Both the position numbers and the translations under genes were made by a program. Below, piece after piece: positions 1-10,462 of a DNA stretch of 64,000 bases; within the stretch, counting starts at the first letter, position 1, and each line of letters starts with the position of its first letter. Origin of the DNA: Actinoplanes derwentensis (GTDB lineage Bacteria > Actinomycetota > Actinomycetes > Mycobacteriales > Micromonosporaceae); assembly GCF_900104725.1 (NCBI RefSeq), contig NZ_LT629758.1, forward strand, positions 9,900,001 to 9,964,000, read 5' to 3'. The notes beneath the pieces are model-generated. The model was given only the letters and a program-made list of their open reading frames with translations. It ran no database searches and was not told where the DNA came from.

Positions 1-1000
<1,000 letters not shown>

Positions 1001-1158
1001 CCTAAATTTTGTGCTTAGCGTCCACTGTGTGATTCACAGCAAACGAACAACCACCCTGATTTTTTGAGGGTTCTGGTTGGTTCCGACCTTTTATGTCGGT
1101 GCCGGCTGGGCCGGAGAAAAGGATGTCAGGTTGCTGGTTTTTCGCTGTGCTGACAGGT

Positions 1159-1276
1159 GTTTCGGTGGTCATAGCGGAGGGGAAACGCCCGGTTACATTC
1201 CGAACCCGGTAGCTAAGCCCTCCAGCGCCGATGGTACTGCACTCGTGAGGGTGTGGGAGAGTAGGACGCCGCCGGA
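1159..1276 (+). rRNA. 5S ribosomal RNA
   Basis: A gene of about 118 nt lies about 160 nt after the 23S end, the usual rrn order. The 5' TTCGGTGG pairs with the 3' CCGCCGGA to form helix I. Internal landmarks such as GGGGAAACGCCCGGTTACATT, CCGAACCCGGTAGCTAAG and GATGGTACTGC are standard for actinobacterial 5S rRNA. The ends are set from the terminal helix and may be off by one or two bases. Confidence 0.95.
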
Positions 1277-1289
1277 CTCAACGTGATCG

Positions 1290-1324
1290 GTCGAGGGCCG
1301 CCCCACTTGGGGTCGGCCCTCGAC
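1290..1324 (+). terminator. rrn operon terminator hairpin
   Basis: GTCGAGGGCC pairs with GGCCCTCGAC around a shorter inner GCCCC/GGGGT stem, 14 nt after the 5S end. A strong GC hairpin with little U-tract is typical of high-GC actinobacterial rRNA operons. It separates the rRNA operon from the protein gene starting at 1435. Confidence 0.8.
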
Positions 1325-1434
1325 TGCGTTTGTGGGCAGAAGCCCTAGTAACTTTGTGATTCGTGAACAGCGTGTGTCGGAGCAGGGCCACTCGGGCCTC
1401 GGTAACCCGCCGCCGTACTGGAAGGAAATGATCC

Positions 1435-4407
1435 GTGACTACAGGACCGCAGGACGGCGGCTCCAGCAACCGCGACGACAACAGTCGTTCCGGAGGCGGT
1501 CGCGACGGAAGTGGCGCCGGAGGCCGTGGTGACCGTGGCAGCTCCCAGGGCGGCGGTGACCGTGGCGGCTTCCGTGGCGGCGACCGCGACCGTGGTGGCT
1601 CGCGAGGCGGCTACCAGGGCGGTGGCGGCAGCGGTGGATTCCGCGGCGGCGACCGCGACCGTGGCAGCTCGCAGGGCGGTGACCGTGGCGGCTTCCGTGG
1701 TGGTGACCGTCCGCAGGGTGGCGGCGGCTTCCGTGGTGGCGACCGGGACCGTGGTGGCTACCAGGGTGGACGTCCCAGCGGCGACCGTCCGGGCTACCAG
1801 GGTGGTGGCGACCGCGGTGGATTCCGTGGCGGAGACCGTGACCGGTCCGCCGGCGGAGACCGTGGTGGCTTCCGCGGTGGCGACCGTTCCGTAGAGCGTG
1901 GCGGCTATCAGGGTGGCGGCGACCGTCGTCCCAGTGGCGACCGTCCGGGTTACCAGGGTGGCGGCGACCGTCGTCCCAGTGGCGACCGTCCGGGCTATCA
2001 GGGTGGCGGCGACCGTCGTCCCAGCGGTGACCGTCCCGGTTACCAGGGCGGTGGCGACCGTGGTGGTTACCAGGGTGGGCGCCCGAGTGGCGACCGTCCC
2101 GGTTACCAGGGTGGCGGCGACCGCGGTGGATTCCGTGGTGGCGACCGGGACCGTGGTGGCTACCAGGGTGGACGTCCCAGCGGCGACCGTCCGGGCTACC
2201 AGGGTGGTGGCGACCGCGGTGGATTCCGTGGCGGAGACCGTGACCGGTCCGCCGGCGGAGACCGCGGTGGCTTCCGTGGTGGGGATCGTCCGGGTTACCA
2301 GGGTGGCGGGGATCGTCGTCCCAGCGGTGACCGTCCGGGCTATCAGGGTGGCGGGGACCGTCGTCCCAGCGGTGACCGCCCGGGTTACCAGGGCGGTGGC
2401 GACCGTGGTGGTTACCAGGGTGGGCGCCCGAGTGGCGACCGTCCGGGTTACCAGGGTGGCGGCGACCGTCGTCCCAGTGGCGACCGTCCGGGCTATCAGG
2501 GTGGCGGCGACCGTCGTCCGAGCGGTGACCGTCCCGGTTACCAGGGTGGCGGCGACCGGGACCGTGGCGGCTACCAGGGTGGACGTCCCAGCGGCGACCG
2601 TCCCGGTTACCAGGGTGGTGGCGACCGTGGTGGTTACCAGGGTGGGCGCCCGAGTGGCGACCGTCCGGGTTACCAGGGTGGCGGCGACCGTCGTCCCAGT
2701 GGCGACCGTCCGGGCTATCAGGGCGGTGGCGACCGTCGTCCCAGCGGTGACCGTCCGGGCTACCAGGGCGGTGGCGACCGTGGTGGATACCGTGGTGGGG
2801 ACCGTCCGCAGGGTGGCGACCGTGGTGGTTACCAGGGTGGGCGCCCCAGTGGCGACCGTCCGGGCTACCAGGGCGGTGGCGACCGTGGTGGAGCCCGGGA
2901 GAGCTTCCAGGGTGACCGTGGTGGGTTCCGTGGTGGCGACCGGGACCGTGGCGGCTACCAGGGTGGGCGCCCGAGTGGTGACCGTCCGGGCTACCAGGGC
3001 GGCGGCGACCGGCCCAGCGGTGACCGTCCCGGTTACCAGGGTGGCGGGGACCGTGGTGGGTTCCGTGGCGGCGACCGTGACCGGTCCGCCGGCGGAGACC
3101 GTGGCGGTTACCAAGGTGGCGGGGACCGTCGTCCCAGTGGCGACCGTCCGGGCTACCAGGGTGGCGGCGACCGTGACCGCGGTGGCTTCCGGAGCGACGC
3201 CGAGCGTCGGCCGCAGGACGAGCAGGACAACGGGCAGGCCTCGTTCGTGGCGCCGGAGATCCCTGAGGACATCACGGCCAACGACCTCGACGGGGAGGTT
3301 CGCGCCGAGCTGATGAGCCTGGCGCGGGAGGTCGCCGACCGGGTCGCGCGGCACCTGGTGGCGGCCGGCACGATCATCGACGAGGACGCCGAACTGGCGC
3401 TGCAGCACGCGATCACGGCGCGGCGGCTCGCCTCGCGGATCGCTGTGGTGCGGGAGGCCGTCGGTCTGGCCGCCTACGCGGCGGGGGATTGGACGACCGC
3501 TATCGCCGAGCTGCGGACCTACCACCGGATGACCGGTCGGCAGACGCACCTGGCCGAGCTCGCCGACTGCGAGCGTGCGCTGGGCCGGCCCGAGCGGGCG
3601 ATCGACCTGTACCGCGGTGCCGACGTGGAGAAGCTGGAGAAGGCGACCGCGATCGAGCTGCTGATCGTCGCCGCCGGAGCCCGGGGCGACCTGGGACAGC
3701 ATGAAGCCGCGGTGGCGATGCTGCAGATCGGTGAGCTGACCGCTGAGGGCAACGCCGAGTGGGCGGCGCGTCTGCGTTACGCCTTCGCCGACGCTCTGCT
3801 GGCGGCCGGCCGTCGCGAGGAAGCTCGCGAGTGGTTCGCCCGTGCGGCTGAGGTCGACGAGGACCAGGTCACCGACGCGGCCGAGCGGCTGCTCGAACTC
3901 GACGGCGTCACCATCGAGGGTGACGACGAGGATGAGGACGAGGACGCCGAGGCTGTCACCGACCGTGGCCCGTCGAACGAGGACGACTCGGACGATGACG
4001 ACCAGGACGAGGACGACGACGAGGACGACGAGGACGACGAGGACGAGGACGACGACGATCTCGGCGAGGACGACGAGGACGACGACGATCTTGAGGACGA
4101 CGACGCGGACCTCGACGACGAGGACGAGGACGAGGATGCGGTCGTCGCTGCGACGGACGTGAACACTGACGGGCTCGTCAAGAGTGCGCCGGGGAGCAAG
4201 GTTTCCGCGGTGACGTTCTCCGAGCCGGCCGAGTCCGAGTCCGGCAAGCCGGTCGAGGCCGAGAAGTCGGTGGAGAGCGAGAAGTCGGTCGAGGGCGAGA
4301 AGGTCGTCGCGGACAAGCCGGCCGGTTCGGTGGCGAAGTCCGAGGAGAAGGCCGCGGGCGACGAGTCCACCGGTCAGGCTGACGCCGAGGAGAAGCCGAA
4401 GGCGTGA
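1435..4407 (+). CDS. RGG/GYQGG-repeat protein with TPR domain and acidic tail
   Basis: A 990-residue protein of unknown precise function. The GTG start has GGAAGGA 8 nt upstream. Residues 1 to about 590 are low-complexity arginine/glycine/glutamine/aspartate repeats, with about 31 YQGG units in modules such as [15 protein letters not shown] and [12 protein letters not shown]. Residues about 605-820 are helical and TPR-like (for example [19 protein letters not shown] and [12 protein letters not shown]), resembling the tetratricopeptide protein that precedes HAD, SCP2 and tlyA genes in other actinobacteria. About 826-902 is almost pure Asp/Glu, followed by a Lys/Glu/Ser tail. Arg-rich repeats plus an acidic tract suggest RNA binding or condensate formation; that is inference. 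It overlaps the downstream HAD gene by 4 nt, so the two are probably translationally coupled. Confidence 0.85.
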   Translation: MTTGPQDGGSSNRDDNSRSGGGRDGSGAGGRGDRGSSQGGGDRGGFRGGDRDRGGSRGGYQGGGGSGGFRGGDRDRGSSQGGDRGGFRGGDRPQGGGGFRGGDRDRGGYQGGRPSGDRPGYQGGGDRGGFRGGDRDRSAGGDRGGFRGGDRSVERGGYQGGGDRRPSGDRPGYQGGGDRRPSGDRPGYQGGGDRRPSGDRPGYQGGGDRGGYQGGRPSGDRPGYQGGGDRGGFRGGDRDRGGYQGGRPSGDRPGYQGGGDRGGFRGGDRDRSAGGDRGGFRGGDRPGYQGGGDRRPSGDRPGYQGGGDRRPSGDRPGYQGGGDRGGYQGGRPSGDRPGYQGGGDRRPSGDRPGYQGGGDRRPSGDRPGYQGGGDRDRGGYQGGRPSGDRPGYQGGGDRGGYQGGRPSGDRPGYQGGGDRRPSGDRPGYQGGGDRRPSGDRPGYQGGGDRGGYRGGDRPQGGDRGGYQGGRPSGDRPGYQGGGDRGGARESFQGDRGGFRGGDRDRGGYQGGRPSGDRPGYQGGGDRPSGDRPGYQGGGDRGGFRGGDRDRSAGGDRGGYQGGGDRRPSGDRPGYQGGGDRDRGGFRSDAERRPQDEQDNGQASFVAPEIPEDITANDLDGEVRAELMSLAREVADRVARHLVAAGTIIDEDAELALQHAITARRLASRIAVVREAVGLAAYAAGDWTTAIAELRTYHRMTGRQTHLAELADCERALGRPERAIDLYRGADVEKLEKATAIELLIVAAGARGDLGQHEAAVAMLQIGELTAEGNAEWAARLRYAFADALLAAGRREEAREWFARAAEVDEDQVTDAAERLLELDGVTIEGDDEDEDEDAEAVTDRGPSNEDDSDDDDQDEDDDEDDEDDEDEDDDDLGEDDEDDDDLEDDDADLDDEDEDEDAVVAATDVNTDGLVKSAPGSKVSAVTFSEPAESESGKPVEAEKSVESEKSVEGEKVVADKPAGSVAKSEEKAAGDESTGQADAEEKPKA
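1570..3190 (+). repeat. Coding tandem repeat array (45-bp family)
   Basis: About 1.6 kb of imperfect tandem repeats encode the [15 protein letters not shown] family. The commonest unit is 15 codons (45 bp) and alternates with shorter [11 protein letters not shown] and [13 protein letters not shown] modules. Neighbouring copies are almost identical in DNA, including codon third positions, so the array has probably expanded and contracted recently. It is in frame throughout and lies inside the gene starting at 1435. Confidence 0.95.
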
Positions 4408-5420
4408 GCGACCACCTGGCCGGCAGTCACGATCTGGTCATCTTCGATCTGGACGGCGTCGTCTTCCTGATCGACGAGCCGATCCCGGGTGCGGTCGAGG
4501 CCGTGGAGCGGTTGCGGGCCGACGGCACCGCGATCGTGTACGCGACCAACAACGCGTCCCGGCGTGCCGCCGATGTGGCGGCGCTACTGACCGGCATGGG
4601 TGTGAGCGCGGCGCCGGCCGAGGTCCTGACCTCGGCCGGCGCCTGTGCCGCTCTCCTCGCGGAACGGCTGCCGGGCGGCGCGAAAGTGCTGGTGGTGGGT
4701 GCGGAGGCGTTGCGTGCCGAGGTGCGTGACGCTGGGCTGACCCCGGTCGACCGGGTGGAGGACGAGCCGGTCGCGGTGGTTCAGGGGTTCGGGCCGGAGG
4801 TCGGCTGGAAGGTTCTGGCCGAGGCGGTGCTGGCGGTTCGGGCCGGAGCGGTCTGGTACGCGACCAACACCGACCGCACCCTGCCCAGTCCGCGTGGCCC
4901 GCTGCCGGGTAACGGCTCGCTGGTCGCGGTGCTGCGGACCGCCCTCGACCGGGAACCGGACGTGGTGGCCGGCAAACCGCAGCCGGGCCTGTTCCGGACG
5001 GCGGCGACACTGTCCGGTTCAGTGCGCCCTCTCGCGGTCGGCGACCGCCTCGACACCGACATCCAGGGTGCGGTCACCGCGGGTTTCGACAGCCTGCTGG
5101 TGCTGACCGGGGTGAGTGGTCCGGCCGATCTGCTGGTGGCCGGGGAGAACCAGCGACCGACGTACGTGGCAGCCGACCTGTCCGGGCTGTTCCGTCCGGC
5201 GGACGGTGCCCGGGTGCCGGCGCCCGGTTCGGAGGCCGGTGGCTGGCGGGTCGTCCGGGAGGGTTCGCGGGTGTCACTGGACGGTTCCGGTGACCCGGTG
5301 GACGCGTTGCGCCTGCTGTGCGGGGCCACCTGGACCGGTGTTCCCCTCTCCGGGGTCACTCCGGTCTCGGGCGAGGCCCGGGAACTCCTGAACGCCTGGG
5401 GAGTCCGGAAGGACGATTGA
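4404..5420 (+). CDS. HAD-superfamily (class IIA, NagD-like) phosphatase
   Basis: A 338-residue cytoplasmic hydrolase predicted to remove phosphate from a small molecule; the substrate is unknown. All four HAD motifs are visible: DLDG at residues 15-18 (nucleophile and acid/base Asp), TNNASR (motif II), the Lys in AGKPQPGLF (motif III) and VGDRLDTDI (motif IV). The large C2-type cap between motifs II and III places it in subfamily IIA with NagD and glycerol-3-phosphate phosphatases. About 70 extra C-terminal residues (from near 265) are not part of the core fold. The GTG start overlaps the preceding stop by 4 nt. A very strong terminator follows, closing a two-gene unit. Confidence 0.88.
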   Translation: MSDHLAGSHDLVIFDLDGVVFLIDEPIPGAVEAVERLRADGTAIVYATNNASRRAADVAALLTGMGVSAAPAEVLTSAGACAALLAERLPGGAKVLVVGAEALRAEVRDAGLTPVDRVEDEPVAVVQGFGPEVGWKVLAEAVLAVRAGAVWYATNTDRTLPSPRGPLPGNGSLVAVLRTALDREPDVVAGKPQPGLFRTAATLSGSVRPLAVGDRLDTDIQGAVTAGFDSLLVLTGVSGPADLLVAGENQRPTYVAADLSGLFRPADGARVPAPGSEAGGWRVVREGSRVSLDGSGDPVDALRLLCGATWTGVPLSGVTPVSGEARELLNAWGVRKDD

Positions 5421-5435
5421 CGGGGTACTTCGACG

Positions 5436-5495
5436 CGGCCGGTTCCGGCCGCCGTCTCCTGACATGGGGACGGCGGCCGGAACCGGCCGTTTTTT
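5436..5495 (+). terminator. Intrinsic terminator, 21-bp perfect stem plus T6
   Basis: Arms at 5436-5456 and 5469-5489 are exact reverse complements (CGGCCGGTTCCGGCC... against ...GGCCGGAACCGGCCG), with a 12-nt loop and TTTTTT directly after. This is the clearest factor-independent terminator in the window. It lies 15 nt after the HAD gene stop. Confidence 0.95.
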
Positions 5496-5663
5496 CGTCT
5501 CCACCGCATTCGGCCCGGCGGCCGCGTCGAGGCCGGGACCAGCGGTGTTCTCGCGGGGATCGCCACGTGAGGTGTGGTGTGGCTGGGGAGGCGCCGGGCG
5601 TACCAGATGATGGGTTTTGTCCTTGGGGGTCATCGGGTGGGGCGATGTGCCGAAAGGATCGGT

Positions 5664-6947
5664 GTGAGCTCAATGACATTGCCCCGGGGCGCGCGGTTGT
5701 CCGAGACGTCCTGGCTGGCCCGGCACCGGATCGTGAGCCGGTTGCTCTGGTGGCACGTGCCGGTCTTCCTGGTGGTCGGGATACTCGGCCCGAGGCCGCC
5801 TTGGGAAGCTGTGCTGCTGACCGTGGCCGTCGCCGGGTGGGCCGCCGCGACGCCCGCCCTGCCGTCGCCGAAATCCAGGGCGAGCCACACCAGCGTCGGG
5901 CTGATCGCGTGTACGTTCGTGGCGATCGAGCTGTCCGGCGGTGCGATGTCGGCGCACATCCACCTCTACGCGGTGCTGATCTTCGTCGCCCTCTACCAGC
6001 AGTGGGCGCCGCTCGTGTCGTCGGTCGTGGTGGTCGTGGCACATCACGGTGTGCTCGGGCTGATCGCGCCGGAACGGGTCTTCGGTGATCACCACACCGG
6101 GATCAGCGTGGCGCTCGGCCTGGTCGCCCTGCATGCCGGGCTGGCCACCCTCGAGGTGGTCGGCATCGTGGTCTTCTGGCACTTCGCCGAGCAGGCCGAG
6201 CGGGAGAACGAGGTACTGTCCGGGCAGGCCGAGGACGCCCGCCGGGAGGTGGAACGAGCCGAGCAGGAGTCCCGGGAACGTGCCGCCGAACAGTTGCGGG
6301 CGCAGTCCGAGGAGGCGGCCGGCCGGGCCCGGCGCATCACCGCTGACGTGGCCGGGATCAGTGTCGAGGCGCACGCGGCGATCTCCGCGGTCGCCGCCGT
6401 CGACCAGGAGCTGGCCGCGCTCACCGCGTCGGTGCGTGACATCGCCGAGCGGTCCGCGCAGGCCGCCGGGACGGCGTCGGACGGCAAGGACGCGGCCTCG
6501 TCGGCGGGGGACAAGGTGCGGCGGCTGGAGAAGTCGGTCGGGGAGATCGCCGATGTCAACGCGATCATCGCTTCTCTCGCCGAACAGACCAACCTGCTGG
6601 CCCTCAACGCCACCATCGAGGCGGCCCGCGCCGGTGAACTCGGCAAGGGTTTCGCCGTGGTGGCCGGTGAGGTCAAGGACCTGGCCCGAGAGACGGCGAC
6701 GTCGGTGGAACGGGTGAATCAGGTGATCACCGCGATCGTGGCGGAGACCCGGGACGTGGCGCAGACCTTCGCCGCCACCACCGAAGCCGTGGACGGCATC
6801 CACCAGCTCCAGCTGAACATCGCCTCCTCAGTGGAGGAGCAGGCCGCTGTGCTGGCCGAGGTGACCACCCAGTTGTCGACGGCGACGGCTTCCGCCGGGC
6901 ACGTCCTCACCGGGCTCGAGACGCTCTCCGCTACGGCTGATCGCTGA
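5664..6947 (+). CDS. Chemoreceptor-like protein with polytopic sensor and MCP signalling domain
   Basis: A 427-residue predicted inner-membrane receptor. The chosen start is GTG 5664, with AAAGGA 5 nt upstream; an upstream in-frame GTG at 5574 has no good ribosome site. Roughly six hydrophobic segments fill residues 20-170, with a His-containing [17 protein letters not shown]...HH stretch and no large extracytoplasmic loop or obvious HAMP domain. A coiled coil (about 180-230) leads to the MCP hairpin, whose tip [19 protein letters not shown] is essentially invariant in receptors that bind CheA/CheW. The methylation helices look short. It probably senses a membrane or intracellular cue; motile spores in Actinoplanes make a chemotaxis role plausible. 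No che gene lies nearby. Confidence 0.85.
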   Translation: MSSMTLPRGARLSETSWLARHRIVSRLLWWHVPVFLVVGILGPRPPWEAVLLTVAVAGWAAATPALPSPKSRASHTSVGLIACTFVAIELSGGAMSAHIHLYAVLIFVALYQQWAPLVSSVVVVVAHHGVLGLIAPERVFGDHHTGISVALGLVALHAGLATLEVVGIVVFWHFAEQAERENEVLSGQAEDARREVERAEQESRERAAEQLRAQSEEAAGRARRITADVAGISVEAHAAISAVAAVDQELAALTASVRDIAERSAQAAGTASDGKDAASSAGDKVRRLEKSVGEIADVNAIIASLAEQTNLLALNATIEAARAGELGKGFAVVAGEVKDLARETATSVERVNQVITAIVAETRDVAQTFAATTEAVDGIHQLQLNIASSVEEQAAVLAEVTTQLSTATASAGHVLTGLETLSATADR

Positions 6948-6955
6948 TCTTTGAA

Positions 6956-7003
6956 CCGCCCTGCCGGTGGTGACCGTATCTCCGGGCGTCACCGGCAGGG
7001 CGG
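6956..7003. terminator. Bidirectional terminator hairpin
   Basis: CCGCCCTGCCGGTG (6956-6969) pairs perfectly with CACCGGCAGGGCGG (6990-7003) around a 20-nt loop. It lies between the convergent receptor gene and the SCP2 gene and can serve both. Confidence 0.85.
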
Positions 7004-7010
7004 CGTCGTG

Positions 7011-7346
7011 TCAGAGGAGTTTGCGGAGCTTGAGCAGGTCGAACGGGTTCGCCTTGATGGCGATCTGGCGGCTCGCGAGTGCGCGGGTGACGTCCAGCTC
7101 GCCCGCGACCAGTTTCAGCAGGTCGTCGCTGGTGGTGACCAGGGCGATCTTCGCCTTCGGGTCGTCGCCGTCGGTGATGTCGAGCAGCAGGCCGCCGGCG
7201 ATCCGGCCGTGGAAGGCCGTCCCCAGGTCGGTGACCCGGCACGCCAGAGTGCGGTCCAGGTCCAGTTTGCCCCGGGCCTCGGCGTTCGCCTGGAGGCGGG
7301 CGGCTAGGTCGTGCAGTGCTTTGCGGCAGTCGTCCACGGTGGCCAT
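7011..7346 (-). CDS. SCP2-type sterol-carrier domain protein
   Basis: A small cytoplasmic protein of 111 residues composed of one SCP2-like lipid-binding domain (core ITDGDDPKAKIALVTTSDDLLKLVAGELDVTRALASRQIAIKANP, residues about 55-100). Such single-domain proteins are thought to bind hydrophobic ligands, but no reaction is established. The ATG at 7346 gives the expected family length; a longer in-frame extension upstream looks non-coding. It is divergent from the phasin-like gene at 7442, and an SCP2 gene in this neighbourhood is a recurring actinobacterial arrangement. The C-terminal KANPFDLLKLRKLL is a short helix. Confidence 0.82.
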   Translation of the reverse strand: MATVDDCRKALHDLAARLQANAEARGKLDLDRTLACRVTDLGTAFHGRIAGGLLLDITDGDDPKAKIALVTTSDDLLKLVAGELDVTRALASRQIAIKANPFDLLKLRKLL

Positions 7347-7441
7347 GGGGCCATCCTGCCTCACGACACCAGCCTGGTACCTCAGGAGTTTCCCGGACGT
7401 GCCCGGTAGCGTGGCACCCGACGCGCAAGAGGAGGCGGGAC

Positions 7442-8347
7442 GTGGCGGACGCATGGCGGGCGTATCTTGACCTGGCACTCGGCTTGACGGAGGCACCCCG
7501 GAAGAAGGCCCAACAGGTCGCCGGGGACCTGCTCAACCGGGGCGGGACCACAGCGGCACAGGTGCAGGGACTCGTGGAGGACCTGCTGTCGACGGGGCTG
7601 GCCAACCGTGAGGCGCTGACCAGCATCGTGCGCTATGAGGTGGATCGGGCCCTCGTGCGGGTGGGATTGGCCACCGCTGAAGAGGTGTCGGATCTCACCG
7701 GGCGGGTGCACGACCTGGAACGGGAGTTGCGGGCGGCGCAGGCAGTGAGCACCGAGGGGGCGCGGCCGGACGAGCCGTTGCGGCCCGCTAAGAAGACAGT
7801 GGCCGTCAAGGCGGCTCCGAACGCGATGCCCGCAGCGGGTACCGAAGGCAATGGGCTCTCCGGGAACGCGGCGGCCGCTTCGGTTCCGGTCAGTGCGGCG
7901 CCCGCGCCGGTCGAGTCCGCGCCGGTGAAGCGTGCGCCGGTCAAGCGCGCCCCGCGGAAGGTGGCCGGTCCCGTCGCGGAGGTCGCGGCGGCTCCGGCCG
8001 CCGTGCCCGTTGCGAAGAAGGCGCCCGCGAAGAAGGCGCCCGCGAAGAAGGCTCCCGTGCGGAAGGCCGCCCCGGTGAAGCCAGCCGGGACCGCCCCGGT
8101 GAAGCCCGCCGTGGCGGCGCCGGTGAAGGCTGCCGAGGCGACGGCGGTGCCTGCGAAGAAGGCGCCGGCCCGGAAGGTTCCGGCGGCCTCGTTCGTCGCG
8201 CCGGTGACCGAAAACGATCCGCAAGCGGTGGAGGGTCCGCGACCGGTGCGGGCGCCCGCACCGCGGAAGGCTCCGGCCAAGCGGGCGCCGCGGGTGCCCA
8301 GCCAGGCGAAGCCGCGGCCGGAGACCGTCGAGAGCACGGAGGTGTGA
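7442..8347 (+). CDS. Phasin-like helical protein with Ala/Lys/Pro-rich tail
   Basis: A 301-residue protein. The GTG start at 7442 has GAGGAGG upstream; the in-frame region before it is not protein-like. Residues 1-100 are predicted helical and amphipathic (YLDLALGLTEAPRKKAQQVAGDLLNRG, then a DLTGRVHDLERELRA coiled coil), resembling the N-terminal part of phasin-family proteins. Residues about 105-301 are disordered, rich in Ala/Pro/Lys and carry AKKAPAKKAP repeats like the basic tails of actinobacterial HupB. The tail may bind DNA or another polyanion; this is inference. The next small gene starts 4 nt after its stop and tlyA follows, so it probably heads the tlyA-nadK transcription unit. Confidence 0.72.
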   Translation: MADAWRAYLDLALGLTEAPRKKAQQVAGDLLNRGGTTAAQVQGLVEDLLSTGLANREALTSIVRYEVDRALVRVGLATAEEVSDLTGRVHDLERELRAAQAVSTEGARPDEPLRPAKKTVAVKAAPNAMPAAGTEGNGLSGNAAAASVPVSAAPAPVESAPVKRAPVKRAPRKVAGPVAEVAAAPAAVPVAKKAPAKKAPAKKAPVRKAAPVKPAGTAPVKPAVAAPVKAAEATAVPAKKAPARKVPAASFVAPVTENDPQAVEGPRPVRAPAPRKAPAKRAPRVPSQAKPRPETVESTEV

Positions 8348-8351
8348 GCCG

Positions 8352-8654
8352 GTGACGTTCGCCAGCGCGGCACAGCCCGGCCCGCGTCCGGGGCCGCCAT
8401 CGGGTGGCTTCCGGCCGGGCCCGCCGCCGGTCGGGCCCCGGCCCGCCGTCACCGACACGGGTGCCGTGCCGCGGCCCGCGGTTGTCGATCCGGGTGTGGT
8501 TCCGGGAGACGGTGAGGGCAGCGGGCACCCGGCGGTGGACGCGGTGCTACGGTCGCTCGCCAATGCCGCGCGGTTGGCGCCGGCCGAGCAGATCGCCGAG
8601 TATGAGGCCGCGCATCAGGTGCTCCAGGAGACCCTGGCCGGCATCGATCGCTGA
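8352..8654 (+). CDS. Small conserved hypothetical protein upstream of tlyA
   Basis: A protein of 100 residues starting at GTG 8352, only 4 nt after the preceding stop. The first 55 residues are Pro/Gly-rich and disordered. The last 40 (VDAVLRSLANAARLAPAEQ... to ...LQETLAGIDR) form two helices and look like the conserved part of a short protein often found just upstream of tlyA in actinomycetes. No catalytic motif or membrane segment is present. Function unknown; coupling to tlyA is inferred from position only. Confidence 0.6.
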   Translation: MTFASAAQPGPRPGPPSGGFRPGPPPVGPRPAVTDTGAVPRPAVVDPGVVPGDGEGSGHPAVDAVLRSLANAARLAPAEQIAEYEAAHQVLQETLAGIDR

Positions 8655-8696
8655 CCGTCACCGAACCGTACCGCCGTACCGAATAAAAGGAACCTG

Positions 8697-9527
8697 ATGG
8701 CCCGCCGTGCGCGTCTCGACGCGGAGCTCGTCCGTCGTAAGCTCGCCCGCTCCCGGGAGCAGGCCGCCACGCTTGTCGCGGCCGGCCGGGTGCAGGTGCG
8801 CGGCACCGTCGCCCAGAAGGTGGCGGCCATGGTCGACCCCGCCGACCCGATTCTGGTGACCGGGGAGGATCCGCAGACCGAGTACGTGTCGCGGGGTGGC
8901 CACAAGCTTTTCGGCGCGCTGGCGGCGTTCGGTCGCCAGGGTCTGCGGGTCGAGGGCCGCCGGTGTCTGGACGCGGGTGCGTCGACGGGTGGTTTCACCG
9001 ATGTGCTGCTGCGGGCGGGGGCCCGGCAGGTGGTGGCGGTGGATGTCGGGTACGGGCAGCTGGCCTGGCCGATCCGGACCAATGAGCGGGTGGTGGTGCA
9101 GGAACGCACCAACGTCCGGACGATCACGCCCGAGTCGATCGGTGGCGAGGTCGATCTGACGGTGGCGGATCTGTCGTTCATCTCGCTGCGGCTGGTGTTG
9201 CCGGCGTTGTCGGCTTGTACCGGTCCGGACGGCGATCTGGCGCTGATGGTGAAGCCTCAGTTCGAGGTCGGCAAAGAGCGGGTGGGTACGGGTGGTGTGG
9301 TCCGGGACTGGCGGCTGCGTGCCGCAGCGGTCCTGGATGTGGCGGCGGCCGCCGCCGGGCTGGGTCTGGGGGTGGCGGATGTGACCGCCAGCCCGCTGCC
9401 GGGCCCGAGTGGCAACGTGGAGTTCTTCGTGTGGTTCCGGCGGGATGCCCCGCCGGCCGATTCGGCCTACATCGAGACGGTGGTCGAGGCCGGACCTCAT
9501 GCTGTCGAGCTCTTGGAGGAGAAATGA
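8697..9527 (+). CDS. tlyA: 16S/23S rRNA 2'-O-methyltransferase TlyA
   Basis: A 276-residue enzyme that uses S-adenosylmethionine to 2'-O-methylate C1409 of 16S and C1920 of 23S rRNA in the TlyA family, creating the capreomycin/viomycin-sensitive state. An S4 RNA-binding domain covers residues about 5-60 (RLDAELVRRKLARSREQA). After the linker (SRGGHKL) comes an FtsJ/RrmJ-like Rossmann methylase with CLDAGASTGGFTDVLL as motif I, then VADLSFISLRLVLP and LMVKPQFEVG, which supply the K-D-K-E type residues. ATG 8697 has AAAGGAAC upstream. The nadK start codon overlaps its stop (ATGA), the same order as mycobacterial Rv1694-Rv1695. Confidence 0.95.
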   Translation: MARRARLDAELVRRKLARSREQAATLVAAGRVQVRGTVAQKVAAMVDPADPILVTGEDPQTEYVSRGGHKLFGALAAFGRQGLRVEGRRCLDAGASTGGFTDVLLRAGARQVVAVDVGYGQLAWPIRTNERVVVQERTNVRTITPESIGGEVDLTVADLSFISLRLVLPALSACTGPDGDLALMVKPQFEVGKERVGTGGVVRDWRLRAAAVLDVAAAAAGLGLGVADVTASPLPGPSGNVEFFVWFRRDAPPADSAYIETVVEAGPHAVELLEEK

Positions 9528-10411
9528 GCCGCTCGGCCCTGCTGGTGACGCATACCGGGCGTCGGCAGAGCACGCAGCACGCCCGGGCGGTGGCCCTGGA
9601 CCTGATAGCTGCCGGCTTCGAGGTCCGGGTGATCGCCGAGGAGGTCGACGACCTGGAGTTGCCACCGGGGGTGGAGCCGGTCGAGGGGCCGGCGGCGGCC
9701 GAGGGTGTGGAGATCGTGCTGGCGCTCGGTGGGGACGGCACGATTCTGCGGGCCGCCGATCTGGCCCGGCCGGCGAAGGCTCCGCTGCTCGGGATCAACC
9801 TGGGCAAGGTGGGGTTCCTCGCCGAGACCGAGATCGATCACATCGACGCGGCGGTCGCCGAGGTGGTGGCCGGTAACTACACGGTCGATGAGCGGTTGAC
9901 GCTCGACGTGCGGGCGGAGTACGACGGCCGCCTGATCGCCGAGTCGTGGGCGCTCAACGAGGTGACCGTGGAGAAGGGGCAGCGGGCGCAGATGCTCGAG
10001 CTGCTCGTGGATGTGGACGGGCGGCCGCTGTCCCGCTACGGCTGTGATGGTGTGGTGTGTGCCACACCGACCGGGTCGACGGCGTACGCGTTCTCGGCCG
10101 GTGGGCCGGTGGTGTGGCCCGAGGTGGAGGCGCTGCTGCTCGTGCCGATCAGTGCGCACGCACTGTTCAGCCGGCCGATCGTCACGGCTCCGACGTCGAC
10201 CTTCGTGCTGACGGTCGACCCGTACACGTCATTTGCGGTGTTGTGCTGTGACGGCCGTCGCACCTGGGACCTTCCGCCGGGCTCGCAGGTGACGGTCGAA
10301 AGGGGTCAGCTGCCGGTCCGTCTGGTGCGTCTGGCGCCGCGCCCGTTCACCGACACGCTGGTCGCGAAGTTCGGTTTGCCGGTGGTCGGCTGGCGGGGGA
10401 ATCGACGCTGA
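9524..10411 (+). CDS. nadK: NAD kinase
   Basis: A 295-residue cytoplasmic enzyme that phosphorylates NAD to NADP. The diagnostic LALGGDGTILRAA motif is at residues 67-79, with Asp71 as the catalytic base; LLGINLGKVGFLAE, the NEVTVEKG segment and DGVVCATPTGSTAYAFSAGG complete the family signature. ATG 9524 overlaps the tlyA stop by 4 nt, and GGAGGAG just upstream is the ribosome site. It lies in the conserved tlyA-nadK-recN run. Confidence 0.96.
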   Translation: MSRSALLVTHTGRRQSTQHARAVALDLIAAGFEVRVIAEEVDDLELPPGVEPVEGPAAAEGVEIVLALGGDGTILRAADLARPAKAPLLGINLGKVGFLAETEIDHIDAAVAEVVAGNYTVDERLTLDVRAEYDGRLIAESWALNEVTVEKGQRAQMLELLVDVDGRPLSRYGCDGVVCATPTGSTAYAFSAGGPVVWPEVEALLLVPISAHALFSRPIVTAPTSTFVLTVDPYTSFAVLCCDGRRTWDLPPGSQVTVERGQLPVRLVRLAPRPFTDTLVAKFGLPVVGWRGNRR

Positions 10412-10462
10412 TCAGACCGACGCCGTTGGGCAATTGTCGGGGGGTGCCGATACTGTCTGGCT

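Noticed and set aside
1001..1158. tRNA gene in the 23S-5S spacer
   Set aside because: No cloverleaf or T-arm sequence found; the spacer is an ordinary processing region.
1570..3190. Possible CRISPR array
   Set aside because: Repeats are contiguous, in frame and have no unique spacers; they encode protein repeats.
1345..3702. 785-codon open frame on the minus strand
   Set aside because: It is the antisense of the RGG repeat array; its Val/Ala/Thr repeats simply mirror the 45-bp units, and no ribosome site or family is visible.
5496..5663. Riboswitch in the receptor leader
   Set aside because: The leader has GC-rich segments but no match to c-di-GMP, c-di-AMP or cobalamin aptamer cores that could be recognised.
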